Shown piece after piece: positions 34,277 to 42,585 of a stretch of 64,000 nucleotides of DNA (position 1 is the first letter of the stretch; the number at the start of each line of letters is the position of its first letter). The stretch comes from Streptomyces nigra. Lineage in GTDB: Bacteria > Actinomycetota > Actinomycetes > Streptomycetales > Streptomycetaceae. The stretch covers positions 5,138,501 through 5,202,500 of the forward strand of contig NZ_CP029043.1 of NCBI RefSeq assembly GCF_003074055.1. Direction: 5' to 3'. The notes below the pieces were generated by a model, which searched no databases, had not been told where the DNA came from, and saw nothing but the letters and a program-made list of their open reading frames with translations. A program made the position numbers and the translations under genes.

Positions 34277-35724
34277 CGCGTCGCTGGTTCGGCTCGGTCC
34301 GCTCCCGGGCGACGCTGGCCGCCACGCTGGTGGTCGCGGTGGCCCTGCTCGCCGCCGGGGCGGCCGTCCTGCTGTCGCTGCGCTCCGATCTGACGGGGCA
34401 GGCGGAGTCCGAGGCGGCGAGCGCGGCGCGGGCCGTCGCCGTCGAGCTGTCCGACGGCCGGCCCTACGACAGGCTCACCGGCCTCGACGAGGACGACCGG
34501 CCCGTCCAGATCGTCGACGAACGCGGAAGGGTGGTCGCGGCGAGCGAGGACCTGGAGCGCGTCACCGGCGCAGGCGTCGACACCGCCCGGTCGCGGAATT
34601 CGGGCGGACCGGCGGGCGGGGAGGCCGACGACGACGCAGACGACTCCGACGACGCGAACGGCTCCGACGGGCCGGACGACGACGACCCCGCCCCCCGCGG
34701 CGAAGTCGACTCCGACACGGACTTCAGCACCGGCACGGCCACCATCGACGGCACCACCGCGGACTACCGCTTCGCCGCCGTCGAGGTGGAGTTCGAGGAC
34801 CGGGGGAAGTTCACGGTGTACGCCGGGGCGCCGCTCGCGGCCGAGCGCAGCGCCGTCGGCACCGCCACCACCGCCATGCTGATCGGCTTCCCGCTGCTGC
34901 TCGCGGTCGTCGCGGGCGCGACCTGGCTGGTCACCCGGCGCGCGCTGAGCCCGGTCGAGGGCATCCGGCGCGAGATGGCGGCCATCACCGCAAGCGAGGA
35001 CCTGGCGCGCCGCGTCCCGGTCCCGGCCACCCATGACGAGGTGGCCCGGCTGGCCCTGACGACCAATGAGACGCTGGCCGCGCTGGAGAGCTCCGTGGAA
35101 CGCCAGCGCCGCTTCGTCGCCGACGCCTCGCACGAGCTGCGCAGCCCCATCGCCTCGCTGCGCACCCAGCTGGAGGTGGGCGCCGCGCACCCCGAGCTGC
35201 TCGACCTGGACGGGGCGGTGACGGACACCGTACGGCTGCAGACGCTCGCCGCGGACCTGCTGCTGCTCGCCCGGCTGGACGCGGGGGAGCGGCCGGGGGA
35301 CGCGCGCTTCGACCTGGGCGCGCTGGCCCGCGAGCACGCCGAGGGGCGGGCCGGGGTGACGGTGACGGCGGACGAGGTGCCGGTGGCCGGGTCGCGGGCG
35401 CAGGTGGGGCGGGTGCTCACCAACCTGCTGGACAACGCGCGGCGACACGCCCGTTCGGCGGTCACCGTGGGCGTGCGGGCGGAGGGGGAGTGGGCGGTCG
35501 TGGCCGTCGCCGACGACGGGGACGGGGTGCCGGAGGCCGACCGGGAGCGGATCTTCGAGCGGTTCGTCCGGCTGGACGAGGCGCGCAGCCGGGACGACGG
35601 GGGTGCCGGGCTCGGTCTGGCCATCGCCCGTGACGTGGCCGTGCGGCACGGGGGGACGCTGACCGTGGGCCGGGCGCCCGCGGGCGGAGCTCTGTTCGAG
35701 CTCCGCCTGCCGCGGGCTCGGTAG
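34273..35724 (+). CDS. Sensor histidine kinase with Asp-rich external loop
   Basis: This 483-residue kinase has a membrane segment at about residues 13-35, an external loop of about 160 residues containing a dense acidic tract (EADDDADDSDDANGSDG), a second membrane segment near 200-220, a HAMP domain, the phospho-acceptor helix FVADASHELRSP (His in SHELR), and the ATPase domain with NLLDNARRHA, DDGDGVP and GAGLGLAI. The acidic loop could bind metal cations or cationic peptides; this is inference. It is coupled to the regulator by an ATGA overlap. The frame is open for 1.7 kb upstream, but only this start makes sense. Confidence 0.93.
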   Translation: MTRRWFGSVRSRATLAATLVVAVALLAAGAAVLLSLRSDLTGQAESEAASAARAVAVELSDGRPYDRLTGLDEDDRPVQIVDERGRVVAASEDLERVTGAGVDTARSRNSGGPAGGEADDDADDSDDANGSDGPDDDDPAPRGEVDSDTDFSTGTATIDGTTADYRFAAVEVEFEDRGKFTVYAGAPLAAERSAVGTATTAMLIGFPLLLAVVAGATWLVTRRALSPVEGIRREMAAITASEDLARRVPVPATHDEVARLALTTNETLAALESSVERQRRFVADASHELRSPIASLRTQLEVGAAHPELLDLDGAVTDTVRLQTLAADLLLLARLDAGERPGDARFDLGALAREHAEGRAGVTVTADEVPVAGSRAQVGRVLTNLLDNARRHARSAVTVGVRAEGEWAVVAVADDGDGVPEADRERIFERFVRLDEARSRDDGGAGLGLAIARDVAVRHGGTLTVGRAPAGGALFELRLPRAR

Positions 35725-35776
35725 GCGCCGGACGCCCCAGGGGTGTCCTGTCGATCAGGCCGGGTCAGCTCCCGGT

Positions 35777-35895
35777 GTCCGGTGCCGTGCATCGCAAGGC
35801 GGAGGAGGGAGTCGATGCGGCGCGGTGGGGGTGCCCCCGCGGGAGCTCGTTCGAGCGTGGGGGAGAGTGACGACAACGCGGCGAGGCGCGGTGCC
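35777..35895. repeat. Intergenic palindromic repeat, copy 2 (119 bp)
   Basis: This element shares the 30-bp block starting GTCCGGTGCCGTGC and the 18-bp block GACGACAACGCGGCGAGG with the element at 31267-31350, in the opposite orientation, but has about 50 extra bases in the middle that themselves can fold (GGGGGTGCCCCC, GAGCTCGTTCGAGC). It lies after the kinase gene. The two copies bracket the MFS/PepSY/two-component block. Confidence 0.75.
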
Positions 35896-35932
35896 AGGCG
35901 CCGGGAGCCCGGCATGATCGACGAGACGCCCC

Positions 35933-36409
35933 CTAGGGGCGCCCGCGCTGGCTGCGCAGATGCTCGGCGATCGGCTTGAGGGCCTTGTCGAGCTCGGTCA
36001 GCGCCTCGGGGGAGAGCAGGTCGATGAAGTGCCTGCGCACGGACGCCACGTGATGCGGCGCGACCTTCTTCATCGTCTCCATGCCGTGCTCGGTGAGGAC
36101 CGCGTAGAGCCCGCGCCGGTCGGACTCGCAGTTCTCGCGCCGGACCAGGTCGGCGTTCTCCATCCGGGTGATCTGGTGGGAGAGCCGGCTCTTGGACTGG
36201 AGGGTGGCCGACGCGAGGTCGCTCATCCGCATCCGTACGTCCTCCGACTCGGACAGGTTCACCAGGATCTCGTAGTCGTTCATTGTCAGGCCGAACGGCT
36301 GGAGGTCCTTCTCGAGCTGGTACGTCAACAGCCTGTTGACCTCCAGGTGGGTGCGCCAGGCGCACTGCTCCGCATTGGTCAGCCAGCGGGTGGCCGTCTC
36401 GGTCTCCAT
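35933..36409 (-). CDS. MarR family transcriptional regulator
   Basis: This 158-residue protein is a MarR-type winged-helix dimer. The DNA-binding part (about 55-110) includes DYEILVNLSESEDVRMRMSD, SKSRLSHQITRMENADLV and the wing R...ESDRRGLYAVL. Flanking helices give the dimer. The ligand is unknown. It is read from an ATG at 36409, after a moderately AT-rich upstream stretch (36410-36450, containing TTTCAACATTTTAGG on the minus strand) that probably holds the promoter and operator. The last AIM24 gene ends 106 bases upstream of it on the same strand. Confidence 0.92.
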   Translation of the reverse strand: METETATRWLTNAEQCAWRTHLEVNRLLTYQLEKDLQPFGLTMNDYEILVNLSESEDVRMRMSDLASATLQSKSRLSHQITRMENADLVRRENCESDRRGLYAVLTEHGMETMKKVAPHHVASVRRHFIDLLSPEALTELDKALKPIAEHLRSQRGRP

Positions 36410-36514
36410 GAATGAAGTCTACCTAAAATGTTGAAAGGCGAACTAGTGAGGGGTGGTCTGTGACGGGTCACTCGTGTGCGCACACGTTCGATGTCACACT
36501 CCGCAGACTACCGC

Positions 36515-37312
36515 TCACAGCCCGAAGCGACGCTGGAGGTCTCCCAGCTGTCCGGGAAGGCGCGGTGCCCCGCCCGCTTGTGAAGGGCCTGTGTGCGCCC
36601 CACCGGAACCGGGGACTCCGGCGTCCGGCGGAAGCACCCCTGTGGCCTGCTCCGCCATGAGGGTCTCGCTCGACTGGAGCAGCACCGTGCCGGCCCCGAC
36701 GAACTCGAACTGATGCTCCTCCCCGGAGGCCCCTCCGAGGCCCGTCAGTGCACGTAGACCGCCCATCACGCCGGTCATATAGCCATGGTCGTAGTGGTGG
36801 CACGGCGACGGGCAGTCGGCCCAGCCGACGAGCGCCTGGGGGTCCACCCGGATCGGCGGTTCCATGAACACCACCGGCCCGTTAGATGCGGCCACGAACT
36901 TTCCGGTTCCGATCAGCGTCAGAAAACCCGGCACGATCGATTGCTTGAGGGCAAGAGTTGGCTGAAAAGCGAGCAGGTTGCCCGAGCGAATGGTCAGGTT
37001 GCCGTCTTCGAGGTCGTACGAATTGACGTCGAAAGCCCGGTCGGCCAGCAGCATCTTGCCCGAGCCCTCCGCCACGACCCAGTCGCTCGCGTGCAGTGGC
37101 GAATGGAAGGACGTACGGACAAGTCGGTCCAGACGGCCGTGCCCGATGCCGTTGAACTCCATCGAGCCGTAGTACGCGATCATCTTGCCCTTCTGCAGGA
37201 ACCACTGGTTCCCCTTGAGCTCCACGCAGAAGGTGTAGGAATTGACGTTGTCGTCGCTGGGCAGCGTCATGGGGTCGTACACCGTGGGACCCGCGCCCGG
37301 GTAGTGGCTCAC
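36515..37312 (-). CDS. AIM24 family protein (third of three)
   Basis: This is a 265-residue protein of the AIM24 fold (related to TRAP-like beta-barrel proteins; yeast AIM24 is mitochondrial). It begins VSHYPGAGPTVYDPMTLPS; the middle has the repeated beta pattern (AYYGSMEFNGIG, VFMEPPIRVDPQALVGW). The C-terminus beyond residue 215 is a Gly/Pro-rich disordered tail. The GTG start overlaps the stop of the preceding AIM24 gene (GTGA), so the three are an operon in the order 38593, 37959, 37312. It is longer than its two neighbours and more divergent. The biochemical role is unknown. Confidence 0.88.
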   Translation of the reverse strand: MSHYPGAGPTVYDPMTLPSDDNVNSYTFCVELKGNQWFLQKGKMIAYYGSMEFNGIGHGRLDRLVRTSFHSPLHASDWVVAEGSGKMLLADRAFDVNSYDLEDGNLTIRSGNLLAFQPTLALKQSIVPGFLTLIGTGKFVAASNGPVVFMEPPIRVDPQALVGWADCPSPCHHYDHGYMTGVMGGLRALTGLGGASGEEHQFEFVGAGTVLLQSSETLMAEQATGVLPPDAGVPGSGGAHTGPSQAGGAPRLPGQLGDLQRRFGL

Positions 37313-37959
37313 AGCTTCTCCTCCGACGCCTGCACGTACACCGCACCGCTGCCGCTGAGCTCCAGCTGGAACGCCTCGCCGGAGCCCCGGCCCACCATGT
37401 CCCGCCAGCCCAGCGCCGTCGACAGCTTGTTGCGCACGTCGCCGTGGTGGGCGACGTACGCCTGCGGGTCGACGTGGACCGGGCGCTGCGGGGTGATCGG
37501 GACCTCGAGGACACCGCCGTGCGCCATGACCGCCACCGAGCCGTGCCCCTTGAGGGTCGTGGTGAACAGGCCCTGCCCGCTGATCTGCCCGCGCACCATG
37601 CCCATCACGCCGCCCTGCGAGCCGAGGAACAGCGTGCCCTGCTGGAGGGTGCCCTCGAAGGCGAGCAGCCGGTCCGCCTCGACGCACAGGGTGTCCCCGG
37701 TCAGGTCGATCACCTGGATGTGGTGGCCGCCGTGCCCGAACAGCACCGTGCCGTTGCCCTCGACGGTCATCAGCGGGGTGTCCTCATTGGCCACCCGGCG
37801 CCCGATCATCGACATGATCCCGCCCTGGCCGCCGGCCGTGTTCGGGGTGAAGGAGACGTCGCCCTTGTACGCGAGCATCGCGCCGCGCTGACTGAACAGC
37901 CGCTGCCCGGGGACGACCGTCGCCTCGATCATCTTGGAGTTGATCTCACGGAAGCCCAT
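37309..37959 (-). CDS. AIM24 family protein (second of three)
   Basis: This 216-residue AIM24 protein starts MGFREINSKMIEATVVPGQ. It contains the family elements GAMLAYKGDVSF, GNGTVLFG, LTGDTLCVEADRLLAFEGTL and VHVDPQAYVAHHGDV. It lacks a signal peptide, so it is probably cytosolic. It begins one base after the stop of the first AIM24 gene and overlaps the start of the third, showing coordinated translation. The function is not known; multi-copy AIM24 operons are common in streptomycetes. Confidence 0.9.
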   Translation of the reverse strand: MGFREINSKMIEATVVPGQRLFSQRGAMLAYKGDVSFTPNTAGGQGGIMSMIGRRVANEDTPLMTVEGNGTVLFGHGGHHIQVIDLTGDTLCVEADRLLAFEGTLQQGTLFLGSQGGVMGMVRGQISGQGLFTTTLKGHGSVAVMAHGGVLEVPITPQRPVHVDPQAYVAHHGDVRNKLSTALGWRDMVGRGSGEAFQLELSGSGAVYVQASEEKL

Positions 37960-37960
37960 C

Positions 37961-38593
37961 TCAGACGTCCCCCGCGATCGTGTTGCGCTCGCTCGGCTGC
38001 ACGTACACCAGCCCGTCCCCCTCGAAGCGGATCTGGAAGGCCTCCCCGCCGCCCTCGCCCAGCAGCGTGCGGAACGTCACACCGGACTGGAAGGACTGCC
38101 GCAGGTTCCCCTGGTGCGCCACATACGCCCCCGGGTCCACCGTCAGCGGGTACTGCGCGCTGACCCGCAGCACCACGGCCGGGCCGTCCGACATGATCGC
38201 CGCCTGCCCGTGCCCCTCGACCGTGGTCGTGAACAGCCCGTTGCCCTGGGAGGCGCCGCGCATCCCCGTGAAGGTCGTGCCGGTGCGCAGCCCGCCGTCC
38301 GTCGCGAGCAGATTGCTCGACTCGACGTACAGCTTGTCGCCCTGGAGGCCGACCAGGTTGATCTCCGAGGCCCGGTCCGCGAACCAGCAGGTCCCGTGCC
38401 CCTTCACCTCCATCATCGTCATCTGCTCACCGGTCAGGCGCCGGGTCACCATGCCCCGGATGCCCTCGCCGCCGCCGCTCATCTTCTTGAAGGCCATCTG
38501 CCCGTCGTACGCGACCATCGAGCCGTTCTTCGCCCTCACGGCGTCCCCGGTCATGTCGACGGCGAGCACCTTGCTGCCCTGGAGTCGGAACAT
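37961..38593 (-). CDS. AIM24 family protein (first of three)
   Basis: This 210-residue AIM24 protein starts MFRLQGSKVLAVDMTGDAV and contains GSMVAYDGQMAFKK, VKGHGTCWFADRASEI and LTVDPGAYVAHQGNL. It leads the three-gene operon. I used ATG 38593; a GTG at 38599 adds two residues, and no strong ribosome binding site favours either. It is divergent from the DUF3817 gene at 38818, with 224 bases between holding both promoters; I see no clear boxes there. Confidence 0.9.
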   Translation of the reverse strand: MFRLQGSKVLAVDMTGDAVRAKNGSMVAYDGQMAFKKMSGGGEGIRGMVTRRLTGEQMTMMEVKGHGTCWFADRASEINLVGLQGDKLYVESSNLLATDGGLRTGTTFTGMRGASQGNGLFTTTVEGHGQAAIMSDGPAVVLRVSAQYPLTVDPGAYVAHQGNLRQSFQSGVTFRTLLGEGGGEAFQIRFEGDGLVYVQPSERNTIAGDV

Positions 38594-38817
38594 CGCCACG
38601 CAGCGAAGGTAACCGCAGGCGCCTCTGGCGGACAGATACCTGCGACGGACTTCACCCCTGACACGACCCTGGGAGGGGAGGCGCGCGGGCGCCTTCCACC
38701 CCCGCGCCCCGGGCGGCCGGCGGGTTTGCCACAATGGCCGGGGCGATTGTGCTTGCGTTCACAAGCGATGCGGGCCGCTCGCCGCCCCTCCCGCCGACTC
38801 CACCCCGAAGGTGACCC

Positions 38818-39162
38818 GTGGACATCAAGACCGCCGGCGCTCTGCGCCGTCTCCGCCTCGTCTCGACCCCCGAGGCGGTGTCGTTCCTGCTCCTGCTCGT
38901 CTGCTCGGTGCTGAAGCGGACCACGGACTTCAACGCGGTTCCCGTGATGGGCGCGGTCCACGGCATGCTGGTCGTGCTGTACCTGATCTTCTGGGCGGAC
39001 GCCTGGAACCGCGCCAAGTGGCCGCTGGGCACCGCCGCCCTCTACCTGGTCCTGTCGGTCCTGCCGACCGGCGGCTTCTTCGCCGACCGCCGCCTCAAGC
39101 GCGAGGCCGAGGACGCGGTGATCGCCTCCCGCGCCCGTCAGGAAGGGGTCGTGAACGCATGA
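38818..39162 (+). CDS. DUF3817 family membrane protein (first copy)
   Basis: This 114-residue protein has three hydrophobic segments and the DUF3817 pattern (residues about 12-95: LRLVSTPEAVSFLLLL, VHGMLVVLYLIFWAD, LYLVLSVLPTGGFF), then a charged C-terminus. The GTG start follows GAAGGTGA. Its last codons overlap the start of the thiamine-binding-type gene (ATGA). A second DUF3817 gene lies at 49990, on the other side of the pigment cluster. The function is unknown. Confidence 0.87.
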   Translation: MDIKTAGALRRLRLVSTPEAVSFLLLLVCSVLKRTTDFNAVPVMGAVHGMLVVLYLIFWADAWNRAKWPLGTAALYLVLSVLPTGGFFADRRLKREAEDAVIASRARQEGVVNA

Positions 39163-39455
39163 TCGTGGCGTTCTCCGTCACCCCGCTCGGTGTCGGCGAG
39201 GACGTGGGGGAGTACGTCGCCGACGCCGTCCGGGTGGTCCGCGAGTCCGGGCTGCCCCACCGCACCGACGCGATGTTCACCTCGATCGAGGGCGAGAGCT
39301 GGGACGAGGTCATGGACGTCGTCAAGCGCGCCGTCGCGGCCGTCGAGGCGCGGGCGCCCCGGGTCTCGCTGGTGCTGAAGGCGGACATCCGGCCCGGCGT
39401 GAGCGACGGCCTCACCTCCAAGGTGGAGACCGTCGAGCGGTACCTGGCCGGGTGA
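39159..39455 (+). CDS. MTH1187/YkoF family thiamine-binding-type protein
   Basis: This 98-residue protein (MIVAFSVTPLGVGEDVGEYV, later EGESWDEVMDVVKRAV, VSLVLKADIRPG) is a MTH1187/YkoF-type ferredoxin-like fold; YkoF of Bacillus binds thiamine pieces, but this short form has no proven ligand. Its ATG overlaps the DUF3817 stop, so the two are one transcription unit, ending in a hairpin at 39512-39541. After it begins the pigment cluster. Confidence 0.87.
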   Translation: MIVAFSVTPLGVGEDVGEYVADAVRVVRESGLPHRTDAMFTSIEGESWDEVMDVVKRAVAAVEARAPRVSLVLKADIRPGVSDGLTSKVETVERYLAG

Positions 39456-39511
39456 ACCGGCGGCCGGCGCGCACCGGCCCGCTCCAACCCCCCTCGTCGC
39501 GGGGGGGACTT

Positions 39512-39541
39512 CGAGGCGCCCCCGGCCGCGGGGGCGCCTCG
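39512..39541 (+). terminator. Terminator after the MTH1187-type gene
   Basis: A 12-bp perfect stem (CGAGGCGCCCCC at 39512-39523 with GGGGGCGCCTCG at 39530-39541) closes a 6-base loop GGCCGC. It separates the conserved pair upstream from the pigment cluster that begins at 39699. Confidence 0.8.
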
Positions 39542-39698
39542 CGGCGTTCCGGCCGTGCGGAGATCCCTCGGATGGCCCGCGCGGCTCGCGGTCCCTGGGG
39601 CCCTGACCCACGATGAAGGCTCAGGGCCGGCACCCGCGTTCGCGCTGGTGGACGAGGGTACGGCCGCCGCTTGCTCCCGCGAAGGAAGGGTCCGCCGG

Positions 39699-40808
39699 AT
39701 GACCACTTCGCCCTACACGTCGCAGTCGGCGTTCGACGGCTCCAGGATGCGCGTCCTCCTGTTCGTCGACCTCAAAGAAGACGCGCAGCACGAGTTCCTG
39801 GCCGCCTACGAGCAGATGCGCGACCGCGTCGCGTCGATACCCGGTCACCTCGGTGACCAGCTCTGCCAGTCCGTGGAAAACCCCGCCCAGTGGATCATCA
39901 CCAGTGAGTGGGAGTCCGCCCCGCCCTACCTCGCCTGGGTCAACAGCGAGGACCACATCGAGACGGTCCGGCCGCTGCAGAACTGCGTCCGTGAGCTCCG
40001 CTCGACGCGCTTCGGCGTCGTCCGCGAGACCGGCGGACACCAGCGCCCCACCGGTGGGCTGCAGTCCGCCCCGCGGACCGGCGACGGCGTGATCCGACAC
40101 GCCCTCACCTTCACCGTCAAGCCCGGTTCCGAGTCCAAGGTCGCGGAGATCCTCGCCGGTTACACCCCGCCGGAGGCCCGCGTCGACGACACCACGCGGC
40201 TGCGCCGGACCACCCTCTTCATGCACGGCAACCGCGTCGTGCGCACCGTCGAGGTCGAGGGCGACCTGACCAAGGCGCTGCGCCATGTCTCCCGCCAGCC
40301 CGAGATCCGGGCCGTGGAAGAGGCCCTCAACCCGCATCTGGAGCAGGACCGGGACCTCACCGACCCCGACTCGGCCCGCACCTTCTTCATCCGTGCCGCG
40401 ATGCCGCCCGTCCACCACGTGGCGCGCGGCGGCCCGGAACCGGACGGCATCACCCGGCACGCCCTCTACTACCCGGCCCGGCCGGGTAGCGGGATGGCGC
40501 TCGCCGAACTGCTGGGCCGGCAGGACGAGGCGGCCGCCGCCGACCCGGCGTCACCCGTCCACCGCAGCACCGTCTTCCAGCGCGAGGACATCGTCGTCCG
40601 CCTGGTCGACGTCCGGGGCGACCCCGAGACCGACCCGGTCAGGACGCTCGGCATCCAGGGCCCCCGGAAGGCCGCCGTCCTCGCCCGCCTGCTCGACGGC
40701 GAGGCGCTCGGCGTGCCGGGACCGCTTCCGGGCGAGCGCGAGGCCAACCGCCTCCTCGCCCACGCCGGCATGGCGCTGATCACCGACCGCAGGGCCGCGC
40801 AGTCCTGA
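39699..40808 (+). CDS. Spore-pigment cluster protein, SchA/CurD-like with monooxygenase-type N-domain
   Basis: This 369-residue protein is of the kind encoded at the start of spore-pigment clusters (whiE ORF I, SchA, CurD). The N-terminal ~100 residues look like an antibiotic-biosynthesis-monooxygenase fold (RVLLFVDLKEDAQHEFLAA, GHLGDQLCQSVENPAQWII); two SchA/CurD-like repeats follow (about 125-240 and 255-350: RHALTFTVKPGSESKVAEIL and RHALYYPARPGSGMALAEL). The enzymatic role is not established. GAAGGAAGGG lies 9 bases before ATG 39699. The N-domain resembles the separate small protein at 49034, at the other end of the cluster. Confidence 0.87.
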   Translation: MTTSPYTSQSAFDGSRMRVLLFVDLKEDAQHEFLAAYEQMRDRVASIPGHLGDQLCQSVENPAQWIITSEWESAPPYLAWVNSEDHIETVRPLQNCVRELRSTRFGVVRETGGHQRPTGGLQSAPRTGDGVIRHALTFTVKPGSESKVAEILAGYTPPEARVDDTTRLRRTTLFMHGNRVVRTVEVEGDLTKALRHVSRQPEIRAVEEALNPHLEQDRDLTDPDSARTFFIRAAMPPVHHVARGGPEPDGITRHALYYPARPGSGMALAELLGRQDEAAAADPASPVHRSTVFQREDIVVRLVDVRGDPETDPVRTLGIQGPRKAAVLARLLDGEALGVPGPLPGEREANRLLAHAGMALITDRRAAQS

Positions 40809-40852
40809 CGGCCCGGGGACCGACACCTCACCGAACGACCTGGAGACAACCC

Positions 40853-41317
40853 ATGGACAAGATGCGCCCGCGCGTCGTGGACCTCAACGAGATCGAGCCC
40901 AACCGCAAGCGCGGCGGCGATCTGCGCACCCTGCTCACCCCCGTCACGGTGGGCGCCACGAGCGGCTTCATGGGCCTGGCCATCATGCGGCCGGGCGAAC
41001 GCATCAGCGAGCACTACCACCCGTACTCGGAGGAGTTCGTGTACGTCGTGGAGGGCCGGCTGGAGGTGGACCTGGACGGAGAAACGTTTCCGCTCCGGGC
41101 CGACCAGGGCCTCATGATCCCCATCGACATGCGGCACCGCTTCCGCAACGTCGGTGACGAGGAGGCCCGGATGGTCTTCCACCTCGGCCCGCTGGCCCCC
41201 AAGCCGAGCCTCGGCCACGTCGACACCGAGGCCCCGGAGATCAGCGACGACGTCAAGCCGTACCCGCTGGTCCAGGAAGAGGGAGCGAGTCCCGCCCGGC
41301 CCGGGGTGTTGTCATGA
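40853..41317 (+). CDS. Cupin protein of the spore-pigment cluster
   Basis: This 154-residue single-domain cupin (whiE ORF II/CurC type) has motif 1 SEHYHPYSEEFVYVVEG with His/His/Glu metal ligands and motif 2 DQGLMIPIDMRHRFRN. In such clusters it probably acts on or stabilises the polyketide, but its reaction has not been assigned. GGAGAC precedes the ATG; the stop overlaps the KS-alpha start (ATGA), so expression is coupled to the synthase. Confidence 0.9.
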   Translation: MDKMRPRVVDLNEIEPNRKRGGDLRTLLTPVTVGATSGFMGLAIMRPGERISEHYHPYSEEFVYVVEGRLEVDLDGETFPLRADQGLMIPIDMRHRFRNVGDEEARMVFHLGPLAPKPSLGHVDTEAPEISDDVKPYPLVQEEGASPARPGVLS

Positions 41318-42585
41318 CCCGGCGCGTGGCGGTGACCGGCATAGGCGTGGTCGCCCCCGGCGGCATAGGGGTCCCCGCCTTCTGGGACCTGCTGTCCAGC
41401 GGCCGTACGGCGACCCGCGGCATCACCCTGTTCGACCCCGAGGGACTGCGCTCCCGGATAGCCGCCGAGTGCGACTTCGACCCCGTCGCGCACGGGCTCG
41501 ACCCCGCCGTCGGCGAACGCGCCGACCGCTACATCCAGTTCGCCCTGGTCGCCGCCCAGGAGGCGGTGACCGACAGCGGGGTCGACTTCGCCGCCGAGAA
41601 CCCCTGGCGCGTGGCCGTCTCCCTCGGCAGCGCGGTCGGCGGCACCACCCGCCTGGAGCACGACTACGTCCTGGTCAGCGCGCACGGCGAGCGCTGGGAC
41701 GTCGACCACCGGGCCGCCGAGCCCCAGCTGCACCGGGCGTTCTCGCCCAGCACGCTCGCCGCCGACGTCGCCGAACGCTTCGGCGCCCAGGGGCCGGTGC
41801 AGACCGTGTCCACCGGCTGCACCTCCGGCCTCGACGCCGTCGGCTACGCCTTCCACACCATCGAGGAGGGCCGCGCCGACATCTGCCTCGCCGGGGCCTC
41901 GGACTCCCCGATCTCCCCGATCACCATGGCGTGCTTCGACGCCATCAAGGCCACGTCGCCGAACAACGACGACCCGGCCCACGCCTCACGGCCCTTCGAC
42001 GCCCACCGCGACGGCTTCGTCATGGGCGAGGGCGCCGCCGTACTCGTCCTGGAGGAACTGGAGCACGCCCGGGCCCGCGGCGCGCACGTCTACTGCGAGA
42101 TCGGCGGCTACGCCACCTTCGGCAACGCCTACCACATGACCGGTCTGACCAGTGAGGGCCTGGAGATGGCCCGCGCCATCGACGAGACGCTCGACCACGC
42201 GCGGGTGAACCCCACGGAGATCGACTACGTCAACGCGCACGGCTCGGGCACCCGCCAGAACGACCGGCACGAGACCGCCGCCGTCAAGAAGTCGCTGGGC
42301 TCCCACGCCTACGACACCCCCATGAGCTCCATCAAGTCCATGGTGGGCCACTCGCTCGGCGCGATCGGCGCGATCGAGGTCGTCGCCTGCGTCCTCGCGC
42401 TGGCCCGCCAGGTGGTGCCGCCGACGGCCAACTACGAGACCCCGGACCCCGAGTGCGACCTGGACTACGTCCCGCGCACCGCACGCCCCCGCCGGCTGGA
42501 CAACGTCCTGTCCGTGGGCAGCGGCTTCGGCGGGTTCCAGTCCGCGGTGCTCCTGACGGGCCCCCAGGGGAGGAGACGACGATGA
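41314..42585 (+). CDS. Type II polyketide ketosynthase alpha subunit
   Basis: KS-alpha condenses malonyl units on the acyl carrier protein. The 423-residue protein has the active-site Cys169 in VSTGCTSGLDAV, the catalytic His in VNAHGSGT, the conserved lysine in SIKSMVGHSLGA, and GHSLGAIG. It corresponds to whiE ORF III. It overlaps the cupin gene upstream and the KS-beta gene downstream by ATGA. Confidence 0.97.
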   Translation: MTRRVAVTGIGVVAPGGIGVPAFWDLLSSGRTATRGITLFDPEGLRSRIAAECDFDPVAHGLDPAVGERADRYIQFALVAAQEAVTDSGVDFAAENPWRVAVSLGSAVGGTTRLEHDYVLVSAHGERWDVDHRAAEPQLHRAFSPSTLAADVAERFGAQGPVQTVSTGCTSGLDAVGYAFHTIEEGRADICLAGASDSPISPITMACFDAIKATSPNNDDPAHASRPFDAHRDGFVMGEGAAVLVLEELEHARARGAHVYCEIGGYATFGNAYHMTGLTSEGLEMARAIDETLDHARVNPTEIDYVNAHGSGTRQNDRHETAAVKKSLGSHAYDTPMSSIKSMVGHSLGAIGAIEVVACVLALARQVVPPTANYETPDPECDLDYVPRTARPRRLDNVLSVGSGFGGFQSAVLLTGPQGRRRR

